Shown here piece by piece: positions 25,001-34,846 of a stretch of 64,000 nucleotides of DNA. Every line of letters begins with the position of its first letter. Position 1 is the first letter of the stretch. The translations under genes were made by a program, and so were the position numbers. The stretch covers positions 285,247 to 349,246 of the forward strand of contig JXTB01000320.1 in NCBI GenBank assembly GCA_002914805.1. The letters are read 5' to 3'. The stretch comes from Parasponia andersonii (Eukaryota; Streptophyta; Magnoliopsida; Rosales; Cannabaceae). The notes under the pieces are model-generated. The model was not told the DNA's origin. It did not search any database and worked only from the letters and a program-made list of their open reading frames with translations.

Positions 25001-25700
25001 ATGTCGACAATCCCCGGAGGACCCAAAGACGACGACTCCCTCCAGCTCCTTGAGCTGCTCCGCCGACAGCCGTGGCTCGAACATGCTTTCCTCCACAGCA
25101 GCTGCACGAGACAAAATATTATGAGTAAAAATGGACAAAGTGCATGCAGACCTAAAAATCACGACTCAGTACTTACTTTGCAGAAAAAATGGGGGAATTT
25201 GGAAACGCTCTCCATTCACCCAAAGAGAACACCACACCCCTCCGACGGTATACAGCCTGGAGTGGGAATCCCATTGCTTGTCCGACCTCAGCAAGCCCCA
25301 AAAAACGTGGCATCCCGGGAGTGGCTAGAGGTAAAAAGTAGAGTAAGAGCTCTTTTTAGGGATGAGGGTGAGCTTGTAGGCATAAAAGACCATCTCCAGG
25401 TCGATATGCACATTAAGGAGGATCGACAGAGCAGAGAGCCCCATCAGAATCATGACCCCATTGGCATTCAGTTGCATCGGGTGAATCTCCATCAGGCTGA
25501 AGAACTAGTGGATCAGAGGAGGAAGGTGAAACCATAGCCATTCCAGGTGCCTCCTCCCCAAGACGATGGAGACTTCGGGGGCAGAGGGGTGAAGTTACCA
25601 GTCTGCTGGGCCCTCGACCCTTTGTAAAATAACTTTGCCAGAGAAGCAGAACTGCCTCCTTAATGAGTCCAACTCAGAATCCGCGATGGGACGGAGCTTC
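22079..25700 (-). pseudogene. Antisense coding region of the Tat element
   Basis: Opposite to the element's pol, a GC-rich region has protein-like open stretches in the order (minus strand) about 25,700-25,190, 24,770-23,780, 23,740-23,120, 22,975-22,480 and 22,450-22,079. The first part resembles the plant domain called putative gypsy type transposon (PF04195), with blocks such as IHPMQLNANG and GLLRSDKQW. The later parts are rich in Ser/Pro/Glu and then in heptad-like Leu/Glu/Arg stretches suggesting coiled coils. An ORF antisense to the genome downstream of integrase is known in Tat elements such as Retand and Grande. It is broken here; its role in the family is not settled. Confidence 0.6.
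23924..24754. repeat. Tandem duplication of about 415 bp
   Basis: Bases 23,924-24,338 and 24,339-24,754 are two head-to-tail copies; both begin CCATAYACGATCTTTATGG and both contain GATCGGGGAAGGGTCTGCC. They differ by scattered substitutions and a few indels, so the duplication is not a recent assembly copy. It lies inside the antisense coding region. Confidence 0.85.
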
Positions 25701-26299
25701 TGACTCTGGTTTAGGGCAATTGTTTTAGATGCAGTCAAAGAGAGTTTTAGAAAATGGAAGATTCAAAAACCTTAAGATTTGAGAAAGCTGGAATACTTGG
25801 AGATTTTGGTAAAGTAAAAGTTGAGCGTAAGCATGGCTTTTATAGAGGGGGAGCCGAAAAGTCTCCCCTAGAGGAGAACAGTAAAAAGAAGACAGAAGCA
25901 CTAGAATTTCAAAATTTGAAAAAATTGTGACATAGGTTGGCGTGCACTATTGTCAGTGATTGGAGAAAAATTTCGGTAATGAGCCACGTGTGTCCCTCGA
26001 ACTGGCGGATCGGAGGCACGATTTCCCTACTTGATGGATGCGAATCCATCAAATAGGGAAATAGGGGTTAGATCGTGTATCACGTGGATGATTAAGTAGC
26101 AGAACAAGCCACAAGGGGCGCGCTATCCGACACGTGTCCAGGAGAATCGCCTAAAAGCTACACGAGTCGCACGTGATACCGTATGGGCCCGTGGGTTATC
26201 GGAGGTTAGGGCCGAATCTATCCCAGACCCTGGACAGTTTCGGCCCAGTCTAAATTTTACCTCGACAGCTGAGGGTCAGGAGCCCCGAGGGTCTTCCAC

Positions 26300-26848
26300 C
26301 AGAAGATCATTGGAGGCAGCGTACTGCTCCAGACCCAGACATGGCATTTAATGCAATCTTGGGTAGGTATGCTCATTGGGCAAACCATCCTGACAGGACG
26401 GCAGCTTGTCAAAGTCTCATCCCCATTAGGCTCGAGCCATAGGGGACGGCAGAAAGCAGGTCACGACAATACAAGGGAGATTACGGTAACCATGGCCCGT
26501 GATTTCTAGAGTAAGTCATGATGAAAAAAGGTATCCGATCCTGGGATTAAGAGTTGGAAGGTTTTAAATTCCAGGACTATATATGAGCCATGCGTCCCTC
26601 TGAGGACAAAGACATATATGCATACAGAAAGAGATAGATAAACTTTATAAGCAAGAAAAAAGAACTTGATCTTTGCTATTCGATCTCAGGGATAAATATC
26701 TGACTTAAGCATCGGAGAGTCTTTACAGGTGGCCACCCGGGGTGCCTCTCCGACCCAACTTAAAATCAAAAGTACTCTGGGATAGCGAGGATATGTAGAC
26801 AGTTGATAGACACAGTATCAGCAGTTCAGAGACACGTGGACAACTGGT
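26300..26848 (+). repeat. 3' LTR of the Tat element, cut by the assembly gap
   Basis: The final part from about 26,713 matches the 5' LTR remnant. Upstream lie a TATA box (CTATATATGAG at about 26,578) and the stretch CTTAAGCATCGGAGAGTCTTT near 26,705, which recurs near the ends of many plant Tat LTRs. The LTR start was not found and could lie several hundred bases further left; the end is inside the gap. Confidence 0.6.
26576..26588 (+). promoter_or_regulatory. TATA box in the Tat 3' LTR
   Basis: CTATATATGAG fits a plant TATA box and sits about 270 bases before the end of the visible LTR, a normal U3/R layout. Confidence 0.5.
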
Positions 26849-27213
26849 NNNNNNNNNNNNNNNNNNNNNNNNNNNNNNNNNNNNNNNNNNNNNNNNNNNN
26901 NNNNNNNNNNNNNNNNNNNNNNNNNNNNNNNNNNNNNNNNNNNNNNNNNNNNNNNNNNNNNNNNNNNNNNNNNNNNNNNNNNNNNNNNNNNNNNNNNNNN
27001 NNNNNNNNNNNNNNNNNNNNNNNNNNNNNNNNNNNNNNNNNNNNNNNNNNNNNNNNNNNNNNNNNNNNNNNNNNNNNNNNNNNNNNNNNNNNNNNNNNNN
27101 NNNNNNNNNNNNNNNNNNNNNNNNNNNNNNNNNNNNNNNNNNNNNNNNNNNNNNNNNNNNNNNNNNNNNNNNNNNNNNNNNNNNNNNNNNNNNNNNNNNN
27201 NNNNNNNNNNNNN
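26849..27213. other. Assembly gap of 365 unknown bases
   Basis: A run of N. It cuts the 3' LTR of the Tat element, so the end of that LTR and its right target duplication are not visible. Gap length may be an estimate. Confidence 0.99.
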
Positions 27214-27220
27214 TTTTTTT

Positions 27221-27259
27221 TAGCCGTTGGATCACCGTCTAATAGTGATCCAATGGCTA
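27221..27259. repeat. Hairpin-forming inverted repeat
   Basis: TAGCCGTTGGATCAC (27,221-27,235) faces GTGATCCAATGGCTA (27,245-27,259): a 15-bp stem with one mismatch and a 9-base loop. It lies directly after the gap. It could be an end of a small foldback or MITE, but no matching partner was identified. Confidence 0.6.
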
Positions 27260-27394
27260 TAATGAAGTGCATGAAAAGACGTGCATCATTAATGCTCTTT
27301 CTCTCTCTTACTTTTTACAATAAAAAAATATGCATGCTAAATTTTCATTGGCCAAATTGATACCTATACATAGGTAAAAAAAAAAAAAATACCT

Positions 27395-28455
27395 ACTGGG
27401 GCTTAGAAGGTCATGGATCTTGTAAAGTCCAAATTTGTGTTATAGAACTATTTTTAATGAATTATTTTGAAATTAAAAATTAAGTGAGACTCACATTTTA
27501 TTGATGAAAGATTTTGATGAATTTTTTTCTCCTCCGTGATGAAATCGATTTTGTATATTTATATACTCAAAATGATGCACAGATAAATGAAAAATTATTG
27601 CTCAAAAGTATACCATTGAAATAGAAAAATATTAGAGTCTCACATTAGTGGAAAATGCATGGTGTAAGTGATATATAAAGGCTTATGTTTTGTGATGGTA
27701 GTAAGAATAATTACATACATATTTTTTCAGATGCAAATTTTTGGGTTTGAGCTTGAATTTGCATGGACTTATGTACACTCGTACTTGCAGATACGAATAT
27801 AGGGTCGAAACTTAAACTTTAGTAAGCCCAACTTTTTGTTGTTGCCCAATTAATTTTTTCTTTCATTTTTGGACATGCCAAAACAATCTAAAAAAACGTT
27901 ATGGATTTTTTGTTAAATGTTTTTGGATGTTTTGTCTTTATGACTATTACACACATAAGATACATAACCCCCATTTCAGAAACTATAAAAGGGGATATCT
28001 TCTTCCTCATTCTATAAGTAAAAATCAGAACCATTCTTCTCTGATTTCTATCTACTGTACTCTCTCAATTTCTCTAATTTTTTGAGTGTTTTTGAGTTTA
28101 CTAGTTGAAGTTCTTCGAGTGTTTAGGAATTTCGCAGCTAAAATTCTTAGTGTGTTGAAGTTCGAAGCAATCCAATTCGTAGAGTGAATGTATTAGTGCT
28201 TCATTTGTTGTTCATTATCGTTGTATCCTGAAAAACTGACAATATTCTAATAGAGAGAACAAATTACTTTTAAAAACTTTGTATTAAACGCAAGCCTTAG
28301 CGTCTAACTGTTTTGTTTTGCAAGAATACTCAATTTGAAGAATGGTTGTAATTCTCTGCATATTTTGGAGCATAATAATTTTTGGTAACTTTAATTTTGT
28401 TCTAAAGTTTATTATAAACATTTGTAATACAGTGCATGTTATTATTTCCTACGTA
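27395..28455 (+). repeat. Copia-type LTR, plus orientation, solo or orphaned
   Basis: Aligns over about 1 kb with the reverse complement of the LTR at 30,784-32,621 and with 34,346-34,846. Shared parts include TTTTATTGATGAAAG-like and TTATTGCTCAAAAGT stretches in U3, the TATA box in CTATAAAAGGGGA at about 27,984, and the TTTAATTTTGTTYTAAAGTTT stretch near the end. No gag or pol lies on either side in this orientation. Substitutions are frequent, so it is old. Confidence 0.7.
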
Positions 28456-28599
28456 TAATATACTGTAACATGATGCATAAGTTAGTTAGAGACCGGAGAG
28501 TGTTAATACTTTACTGTTAATATCGCGTCTAAGAAAACGAGTCTTTATCGATCCTTCCCAAATAATCTCAATAGAACCAATCGAAACAAGACTGATCGC

Positions 28600-28955
28600 T
28601 GATCTTTCTTGGAGGAGAACAAGCAGCCTCTAATCTTCTTTTTTAGAGAAGAAGTAGACCAAAACAAGCATCCTACACGCTCAAATCACTCACTCAAACC
28701 CAGCTCCGACTATGTCCCATTAATTAACGGCGTTCGAGACTCCTACACACAGTTTACCAAATTCAAGAAGCTCTGGTCCCTGGCCGCCTCGCAATCTTCA
28801 CCTCTTTCTGCTAATATGCTCTAGGCGCTACTACCAAAGTCTACACTAGCCACATCCGCCCTCACCACCGACGACTCCGTCTAGAACTTCGTTGTCAACG
28901 GCTTCTTCTTTGGCCTCCAAACTAAGTTATACTTTTTGAACTCCCTTTGGCAAAT
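28600..28955 (+). pseudogene. Unidentified broken coding fragment
   Basis: A GC-richer island reads as plausible protein in one frame for more than 110 codons with two in-frame stops (at 28,822 and 28,879): blocks include SDYVPLINGVRDSYTQFTKF and NFVVNGFFFGLQTK. Codon composition and few gaps suggest a host gene exon or exon copy rather than noise. The stretch GACTCCCTTTGGC occurs in it and again at 28,988. I do not recognise the family. It is probably a truncated gene copy carried in or left between retrotransposons. Confidence 0.4.
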
Positions 28956-30783
28956 TTAAGAAGAGGCAAAGACGCATAGATGATGTGGACTCCCTTTGGC
29001 GTGGTCTAGACTTCTTGTGGTGATACCTCTCTGCACGCGCACTCACTCTGGTTTCGGAAATCAACATGAGTTGAGGCTCCAAAAAATTTGAAACGGAGCC
29101 TTATAATTTTTTTTGAAGGAGACTTTATAAATTTAGTTTTAATTTTTCTATTTAAAATATTAGTGGAATGAGTATTGTAGGCAAGTAGCTACTAACTTTC
29201 AAAAAACAAATAAAATAGTAAAAGTAAGTACTCTATGAGTTGGCTCATTTTAGTTTATTTAGAAAAAAATAATTTAGATTTTTCATTAGTCAAAATTTTT
29301 TTTTTTATGTATTATTTTTTCTACAAGAGGCAATGGCCTTAGTTGGTTAGCTTGGAGCTGGCCCTCTTCGGAGCTAGAAAAGAGTAACGGAGCCGAGATT
29401 TACTTCAGGGATTCTTTTTCTATTTTTGTTTTTCTTTTGTTTTTTTTTTAATATTATTGTTATAATAGCCTTTAAAGCATTAATGGATTAAACGGAATTC
29501 TTTCGGTTAGAAGGCTGAGGAATTAGCAAAGGATGTGAATCATGTGTATTTAGATATGTGTCAGCTGCATATTCGATGGATAAAGAAATAGACAGAGAAG
29601 GCTGACAGAGGATTGGCTCTCTCTCTCTCTCCTTATTTAAAAAAAAAAAAAAAAAAAGAGACATACTCTTTCTTTATGATTTACTTTTTTAGGAGAACTT
29701 ATGATTCAGATTTACGCTAAGAATTTCCTATGTAGGAAGATTACATACATGTCAAGCTCATTGACAACTCAAGAGAATTAATGGTATATGTTTTAAACGG
29801 CATTGTTTACATGCATTTTCTTTTATCATGTTATCAAGCAGAAAAATAAATAAATAAATTTGTTACACTATTCCAGTCGTGCAAATACAAGATTTCTTTT
29901 AATTCTAAATCGCATCACATTTATAGAACCTGACGAGTAAAAATCAACACAAAACTGCAAGCAACTTGTTTGCATAAACTAATTACATTTCAAATGTAGA
30001 TTAGCCCGTATTTTATTTTCTAATATATTTCTAACTGGTCGTTCAATTAGCCAAAGAAAAAGAATTTACCTGTACATAGTGTGAGGTTTTGATTTGGGTT
30101 TTGGTTTGTTATGCTAATTATGGGCAGTACGTAGCGTAAACCAAAACCATAATCAGCATAACACAAGCAATCACTATTGTGGTTCAGATTAACCTCTTGT
30201 GAGGAAACTTTTTTTAGGCTTATAATTGGCTTCAAATAATGCGTAATCTAATGTCTTATCTACACAATGTCTTATCGACACAAATATTAAAGGGTATCTT
30301 TATAATAACTATTTTTGTTGCCAATTTATCAAGTGACGATGCGACTAAGATACTTAGTCCTTGAAATTTTCTATAAACAATTCTAAAACTATAACCACCT
30401 ATTTTGAACTCAATCAATGCTATTTCCACCCATTTTAAAAAAGCAAATATCCAAGCAAATCCTAACTCAATATCAATGATACTATAATCCATAAACAAAT
30501 CCCAGAGGCAAGGCAAAACAATAATAAAGCCAAGAAAAACAAATATATGAACCATTACACAATCAAAATCAAACAATAACATTGCCATTAGATTAGATTA
30601 AATCCATAGACATATGTACCCTATAATGAAAAGCTTGAAGTTTCTGACCACCGATTAAAAAAATTAGAATTAAAAGCATGAAATTTCACAATTTCACTAA
30701 CTTTCCACGATTTCATCCTTGACAAAATAACTCTGAAGAACGACCCAAAGCTTTAAATCTCATTCCACATAGGCATGTAACAC
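28956..30783. other. AT-rich spacer without a supported gene
   Basis: Contains a CT run at about 29,620 and A and T runs. An imperfect inverted repeat lies at 30,108-30,123 and 30,147-30,162 (GTTATGCTAATTATGG against CCATAATCAGCATAAC, one mismatch, 23-base loop). A minus-strand frame at 30,256-30,588 (110 codons, hydrophobic) has no family resemblance and is AT-driven. Confidence 0.5.
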
Positions 30784-31696
30784 TGTGGGAAAATAATAAC
30801 AAATAAGATGCAATGTATAAGGTTACAATATAATTATAACAAACATTCTATGCTAAACTTTAAAACAAAATTAAAGTCACACTCTAAACTTGAACAGAAT
30901 TTTAGCAGCATTTCAAACCAAATATTCCTACAAGATAAAAGATAGTTAACTATCGATGTCTGTGCACCACACAGAGTCCTTAAAACTGATTTGCTTCCTT
31001 CATTAAAATGCTTAAGGATTTTGCAAGCGATAATTTTTCAGGACACAAGGATAAAGAATAGTAAGTGAAGTACCAACACATCCACTCTATAAATTGAATT
31101 ATTATGAACTCCAACACACTAAGTATACTAGCTACGAAATTCTTACACTCGAATAACTATAGCTAGAAACTGAAAAACTCTAGACAACAAAAAGAGCTAG
31201 AGAGAAAACTAGAGAGAAGAAAAAGACTCAAAATTGTTTTTGGTATGTGAAATGAGGAGGAGGAGGTCCCCTTTTATAGGCTCCAAGGAAGAACTTGACT
31301 AGAAAGTAAAAAAATGTTTTCCATTAATCTTAAAAATATTTTTTGGCCACTAGCATGGGTTGTTACACAAGCCAAGTCTTAATAACACATCCAAAACATT
31401 TATCAGTGTTTTATGGCTTGGTAGTTTTTGGCATTAAGCAATATCCAAAATGTTTATCTGGTTTTATGGCTTGGCAATTTCGTGCATTAAGCACAAATTG
31501 TTAAATTTTGAAAAAGTAAAACAGTCAAAAAAGAAAGAAAAAATGAATTAGACTGCACAAAAAGTTGGGTTTACTATGGCCTAAGTTTTAGCCTGACATT
31601 TATGTTCGCAGGTATGGGTGCACACAAGCCCATGTAAATTCAGGTCCAAGCTGGATGATTTGATCGTTAAGTGCACATTTGAGAGCACTTATGGTA

Positions 31697-31704
31697 GTTA
31701 TTCT
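31697..31704. repeat. Target site duplication GTTATTCT, left copy
   Basis: Eight bases left of the MITE, repeated exactly at 32,271-32,278. Eight bases is the hAT superfamily length. Confidence 0.85.
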
Positions 31705-32270
31705 TAGAGGTGTTCATCCGATCCAATCAGCACTTTTTAAGCATATTTATATATGATCTGCACAAGGTGTGAATTTTAGATTTTTCATCCAATCCAATTC
31801 GCATAAAACGTTTAAACCAATCTAATCCAATCCGCATAAAACGTTTAAACCAATCCAATCTAATCCAATCTGTAAATGTGCGGATTAGATCAATTACTTT
31901 AGATCGATTAGTTAGATTTGATAAATAAACTTTTAAAATTGGATTTCATATCAATTTTTATCTTGGATTATTTAATTTTAGCACAAATTTGAGTATTTTT
32001 TACAAATCTGGCCGATTATTGATCATATGTGCATATAAATTAAATACAATATATTAAAATCTAAAATTAAACTTAATTTAAACCCAAAATATTAATTAAT
32101 ATATTTTATTTAAAAATCTATATATTATGTATGGATTGGATTGAATTAGTTATTTTTCAAAATAGAAAAAATATCCAGATGTGCAGATTTCAATTTTTGG
32201 ATCTAATCTAACCCATACAAGTACAGATATCTGGACTTTGTAGATTGGGTGAGAATTTTAAACACCCTTA
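31705..32270. mobile_element. hAT-like MITE, 566 bp, inserted in the Copia LTR
   Basis: Ends TAGAGGTGTT and AACACCCTTA (imperfect inverted repeat) are bounded by 8-bp GTTATTCT duplications. The interior is AT-rich and rich in CCAATCCAATC/GGATTGGATT motifs, with a near-exact internal repeat of ATCCGCATAAAACGTTTAAA at about 31,796-31,855. It has no coding capacity, so it would depend on a hAT transposase elsewhere. Removing it leaves a continuous LTR that lines up with 34,346-34,846. Confidence 0.88.
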
Positions 32271-32278
32271 GTTATTCT
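32271..32278. repeat. Target site duplication GTTATTCT, right copy
   Basis: Exact repeat of 31,697-31,704. Confidence 0.85.
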
Positions 32279-32621
32279 TACCACTATTACAAAAGATGAG
32301 CCTATATATGTCACTTACTCCAAGAATTTCCCTGCAATGAGGGACTTAAGTATTTTTTTTTCTTTTTTTCATTTCTATAGTGTATTTTTGAGCAACAATT
32401 TATCATTCATTTATATACCATTTTAAGTGTGTGAATATACAAAATTGATGTCATCACAGAGGAGAATGAGAATTCACCAGGACCTTTCATCAACAAGATG
32501 TTGTCCCACTCAATTTCTAGATTCAAAATGGTTTATGAAAATGGATTTTATAACATATTTAGTCTTTACAATTCACTTGGGCTTCCAAGCCCAAATTATT
32601 TTCTTAACCCATTTTCTAACA

Positions 32622-32633
32622 ATCCCCCACATG
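32622..32633 (-). promoter_or_regulatory. Polypurine tract of the shortened Copia element
   Basis: On the minus strand ATGTGGGGGAT directly precedes the TG of the 3' LTR. Confidence 0.7.
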
Positions 32634-33199
32634 AATAGAAATTATAAAAGAAGAGACTACAGATTCTAGACTAAGTGATAGAGTTATATGAACAAATCCT
32701 ATATAGGATAGATAGGTATTATCCTTTGAACCTTCCCTCGTGAAAATATATTTAGTTTACTGACTGAATAGTAGAGACGATATCTTTGAACTATTCTATC
32801 ATTCATGTAAACGATAATACAGTTCACACATGAATCTTTCTTGATATATCCAGTTCTTATAATTATGTTTGTTTTAGCCTTGAACATTTGTCTGATTCTG
32901 TAAGAGTTTTTAAGAAAATAAGTCCTCATAATTCTCCTTTGAAGTACCCTTACTTCTCTCTCAAGTTAAGAGTAAGCTGTATTACTCTGCTCAGTTTATT
33001 GATGCATAAGAATTATTAAAAGCCTTTGCTTATCCTATTCCTTACAGATATCACTGCTTTTCATCACATGAATGAACATGAAAGTAATACCCTCATAGGA
33101 GGATAACCCTCACAGTGATCAAACTAAGTCTTTACAATTATGTTGTTCCTTTGAACCTAGATCTTGGGATCTTTAGTCAACTAGGTTGGGTTTCCATTG

Positions 33200-34320
33200 T
33201 ATTGACTTTTATTTCATGGGTTTTAGTCTCATTCCTCTCGATGATTTATCAACTAACTTTCTGTCTAACTCTTTGGTTAGTGGATCTACCAGGTTATCCT
33301 TAGATTTCATAGAGTCTATAGAAATAACTCTAGTTGAGAGTGGTTGTTTAATGGTATTTTGTCTATAATGAATATGTCTAGACTTATCATTATACATGTT
33401 ACTATGTGTCCTTCTAATACCTGATTGACAATCATAACGTATAGATATTAGTAACATAGGCTTAGTCCAATCTGGAATATCTTCTAAGAAATAGTGTAGT
33501 CATTCAGCCTCTTCACCATATTTATCTAGAGCTATAAACTCATATTCTATCGTGGATTAGATTATAATTATTTGTTTCGAAGATTTCTATGATACAGTTG
33601 CACTAGCTAGAATGAACGTATATTCACTAGCAGATTTTGAGCCTTTTATATCAAATATCTAGTTTGCATCATTGTATCCTTCTAAAACTGCAGGATATCT
33701 ATTATAGTGTAGTCCATAATTATGAGTATATCGTACGTACCTAAGTACTTTTACAATTCATTTCTAATGATCAGCACTTAGATTAATCATATATCTACTT
33801 AGTCTGTTGATTGTGTAGGCTATATCTAGTCTTGTATAACTCATCAGGTACATAAGACTACCAATCACTCTAGAGTATTCTACTTGAGGAATACTCTCAC
33901 CTTTATTCTTATGAAAGTATTGACTCATGTCTATTGATGTTTAGGATACTTCAGAATTATTTTTGTTCGATTTCTCCAAAATTTTATCCACATAATGCAA
34001 CTGAATGAGCATAAGTCCATCAGACATCCTTGTAATTTTAATTCCCAAAATTACATCAGCTAGACCCATATTTTTCATATTGAATTTTGAGTTCAATATA
34101 TTCCTAGTAGATTTGATAATCTTTTCATTACTACCAACAATGAGTATATCATTAACATAAAGACATAAAATGATATAGCCATTTTCAATATTTTTGACAG
34201 ACATATTTATTACACTCATTGATTTTAAAATCATTAGCAAGCCTTACTCTGTCAAATTTTTCATTCCATTGCTTTAGCACTTGTTTTAAGCCATATAAAG
34301 AATTAACCAGTTTACAAACT
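33200..34320 (-). pseudogene. Copia reverse transcriptase and RNase H remnant
   Basis: The reverse transcriptase active-site region lies at about 34,160-34,120 (ILIVGSNEK block), followed by ADVILGIKI. RNase H C-terminal similarity appears at 33,457-33,209, with a DKSRHIHYRQNTIK block and DPLTKELDR near the end. Broken at several places and missing everything upstream of reverse transcriptase. Confidence 0.75.
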
Positions 34321-34345
34321 TTCTTTTCTTCTCCAGAAACAAAAA

Positions 34346-34846
34346 ATTGGACTTGTTGTGGTCCAAGTTTCAGTCTGACATTTGTGTTCGTAGGTATAGA
34401 TGTACATAAACCTATACAACTTCAAGCCCAAGACCAATGATTTGCACCCTTCTGCGTGCCCCTGAGAGAGTATCTATGGTAGTAATTTTTACCATCATCA
34501 CAAAATATGAGCCTATATATGCCACTTGCTCTAAGCATTTCCCACTAATATGGGACTTAAGCATTTTTTTTTTTTTTTATTTGAATGGTGCACTTTTGAG
34601 CAATAATTTTTGATTCATCCATGCATCATTTTGAGCATGTAAATATATAAAATCGATGTCCTAATGAATGAGAATAAGAATTTACCAAGACCTTTCATCA
34701 ATAAGATATGGGTCTCACTCAATTTTTAGACTCAAAATGGTCCATGAAAATAGGTTTTATAACATATTTAGTCTTTACAATTCACTTGGGCTTCCAAGCC
34801 CAAGCTAACTTCAAATTATTTTCTTAACACATTTTCTAATAATTAC
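34346..34846 (-). repeat. Partial 5' LTR of the shortened Copia element
   Basis: Matches the U3 part of the 3' LTR (for example ATTGTAAAGACTAAATATG and GAGCAATAATTTTTGATTC on one strand or the other). It stops where reverse transcriptase similarity begins. Confidence 0.7.

Larger units (their letters stand above)
14900..26848 (+). mobile_element. Tat-type Ty3/Gypsy retrotransposon fossil
   Basis: A long broken Gypsy element: partial 5' LTR, primer-site-like motif, gag, protease, reverse transcriptase with RNase H, a second RNase H, integrase, tandem repeats, a minus-strand coding region and part of the 3' LTR. A second RNase H domain and an extra antisense ORF after integrase are established traits of the Tat lineage. 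The LTR parts that can be compared differ at very roughly 15-20% of positions by eye, many of them C/T or G/A, so it looks older than the two Copia elements. The frames are interrupted many times. The right end lies in or beyond the assembly gap. Confidence 0.85.
30784..32621 (-). repeat. 3' LTR of the shortened Copia element
   Basis: Starts TGTTAGAAAATGG on the minus strand at 32,621 and ends in CCCACA at 30,784. A TATA box (CCTATAAAAGGGGA, minus) lies near 31,275. Without the nested MITE and its duplication the LTR is about 1.26 kb. Confidence 0.75.
30784..34846 (-). mobile_element. Shortened Ty1/Copia element, Tork-like, antisense
   Basis: On the minus strand a partial 5' LTR (34,846-34,346) is joined directly to reverse transcriptase and RNase H remnants (34,320-33,200), then a 3' untranslated part, a polypurine tract and a long 3' LTR (32,621-30,784). 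Gag and integrase are missing, so a large internal part is lost. The reverse transcriptase block resembling ADVILGIKI fits the Tork group. The 3' LTR carries a nested MITE (31,705-32,270). The element is broken and old; a related LTR lies at 27,395-28,455 in the opposite direction. Confidence 0.75.

Noticed and set aside
26723-27360. Open frames running through the N block
   Set aside because: They exist only because unknown bases hold no stops.
30256-30588. Hydrophobic minus-strand frame of 110 codons
   Set aside because: AT-driven composition, no family resemblance, no splice partners or supporting context.
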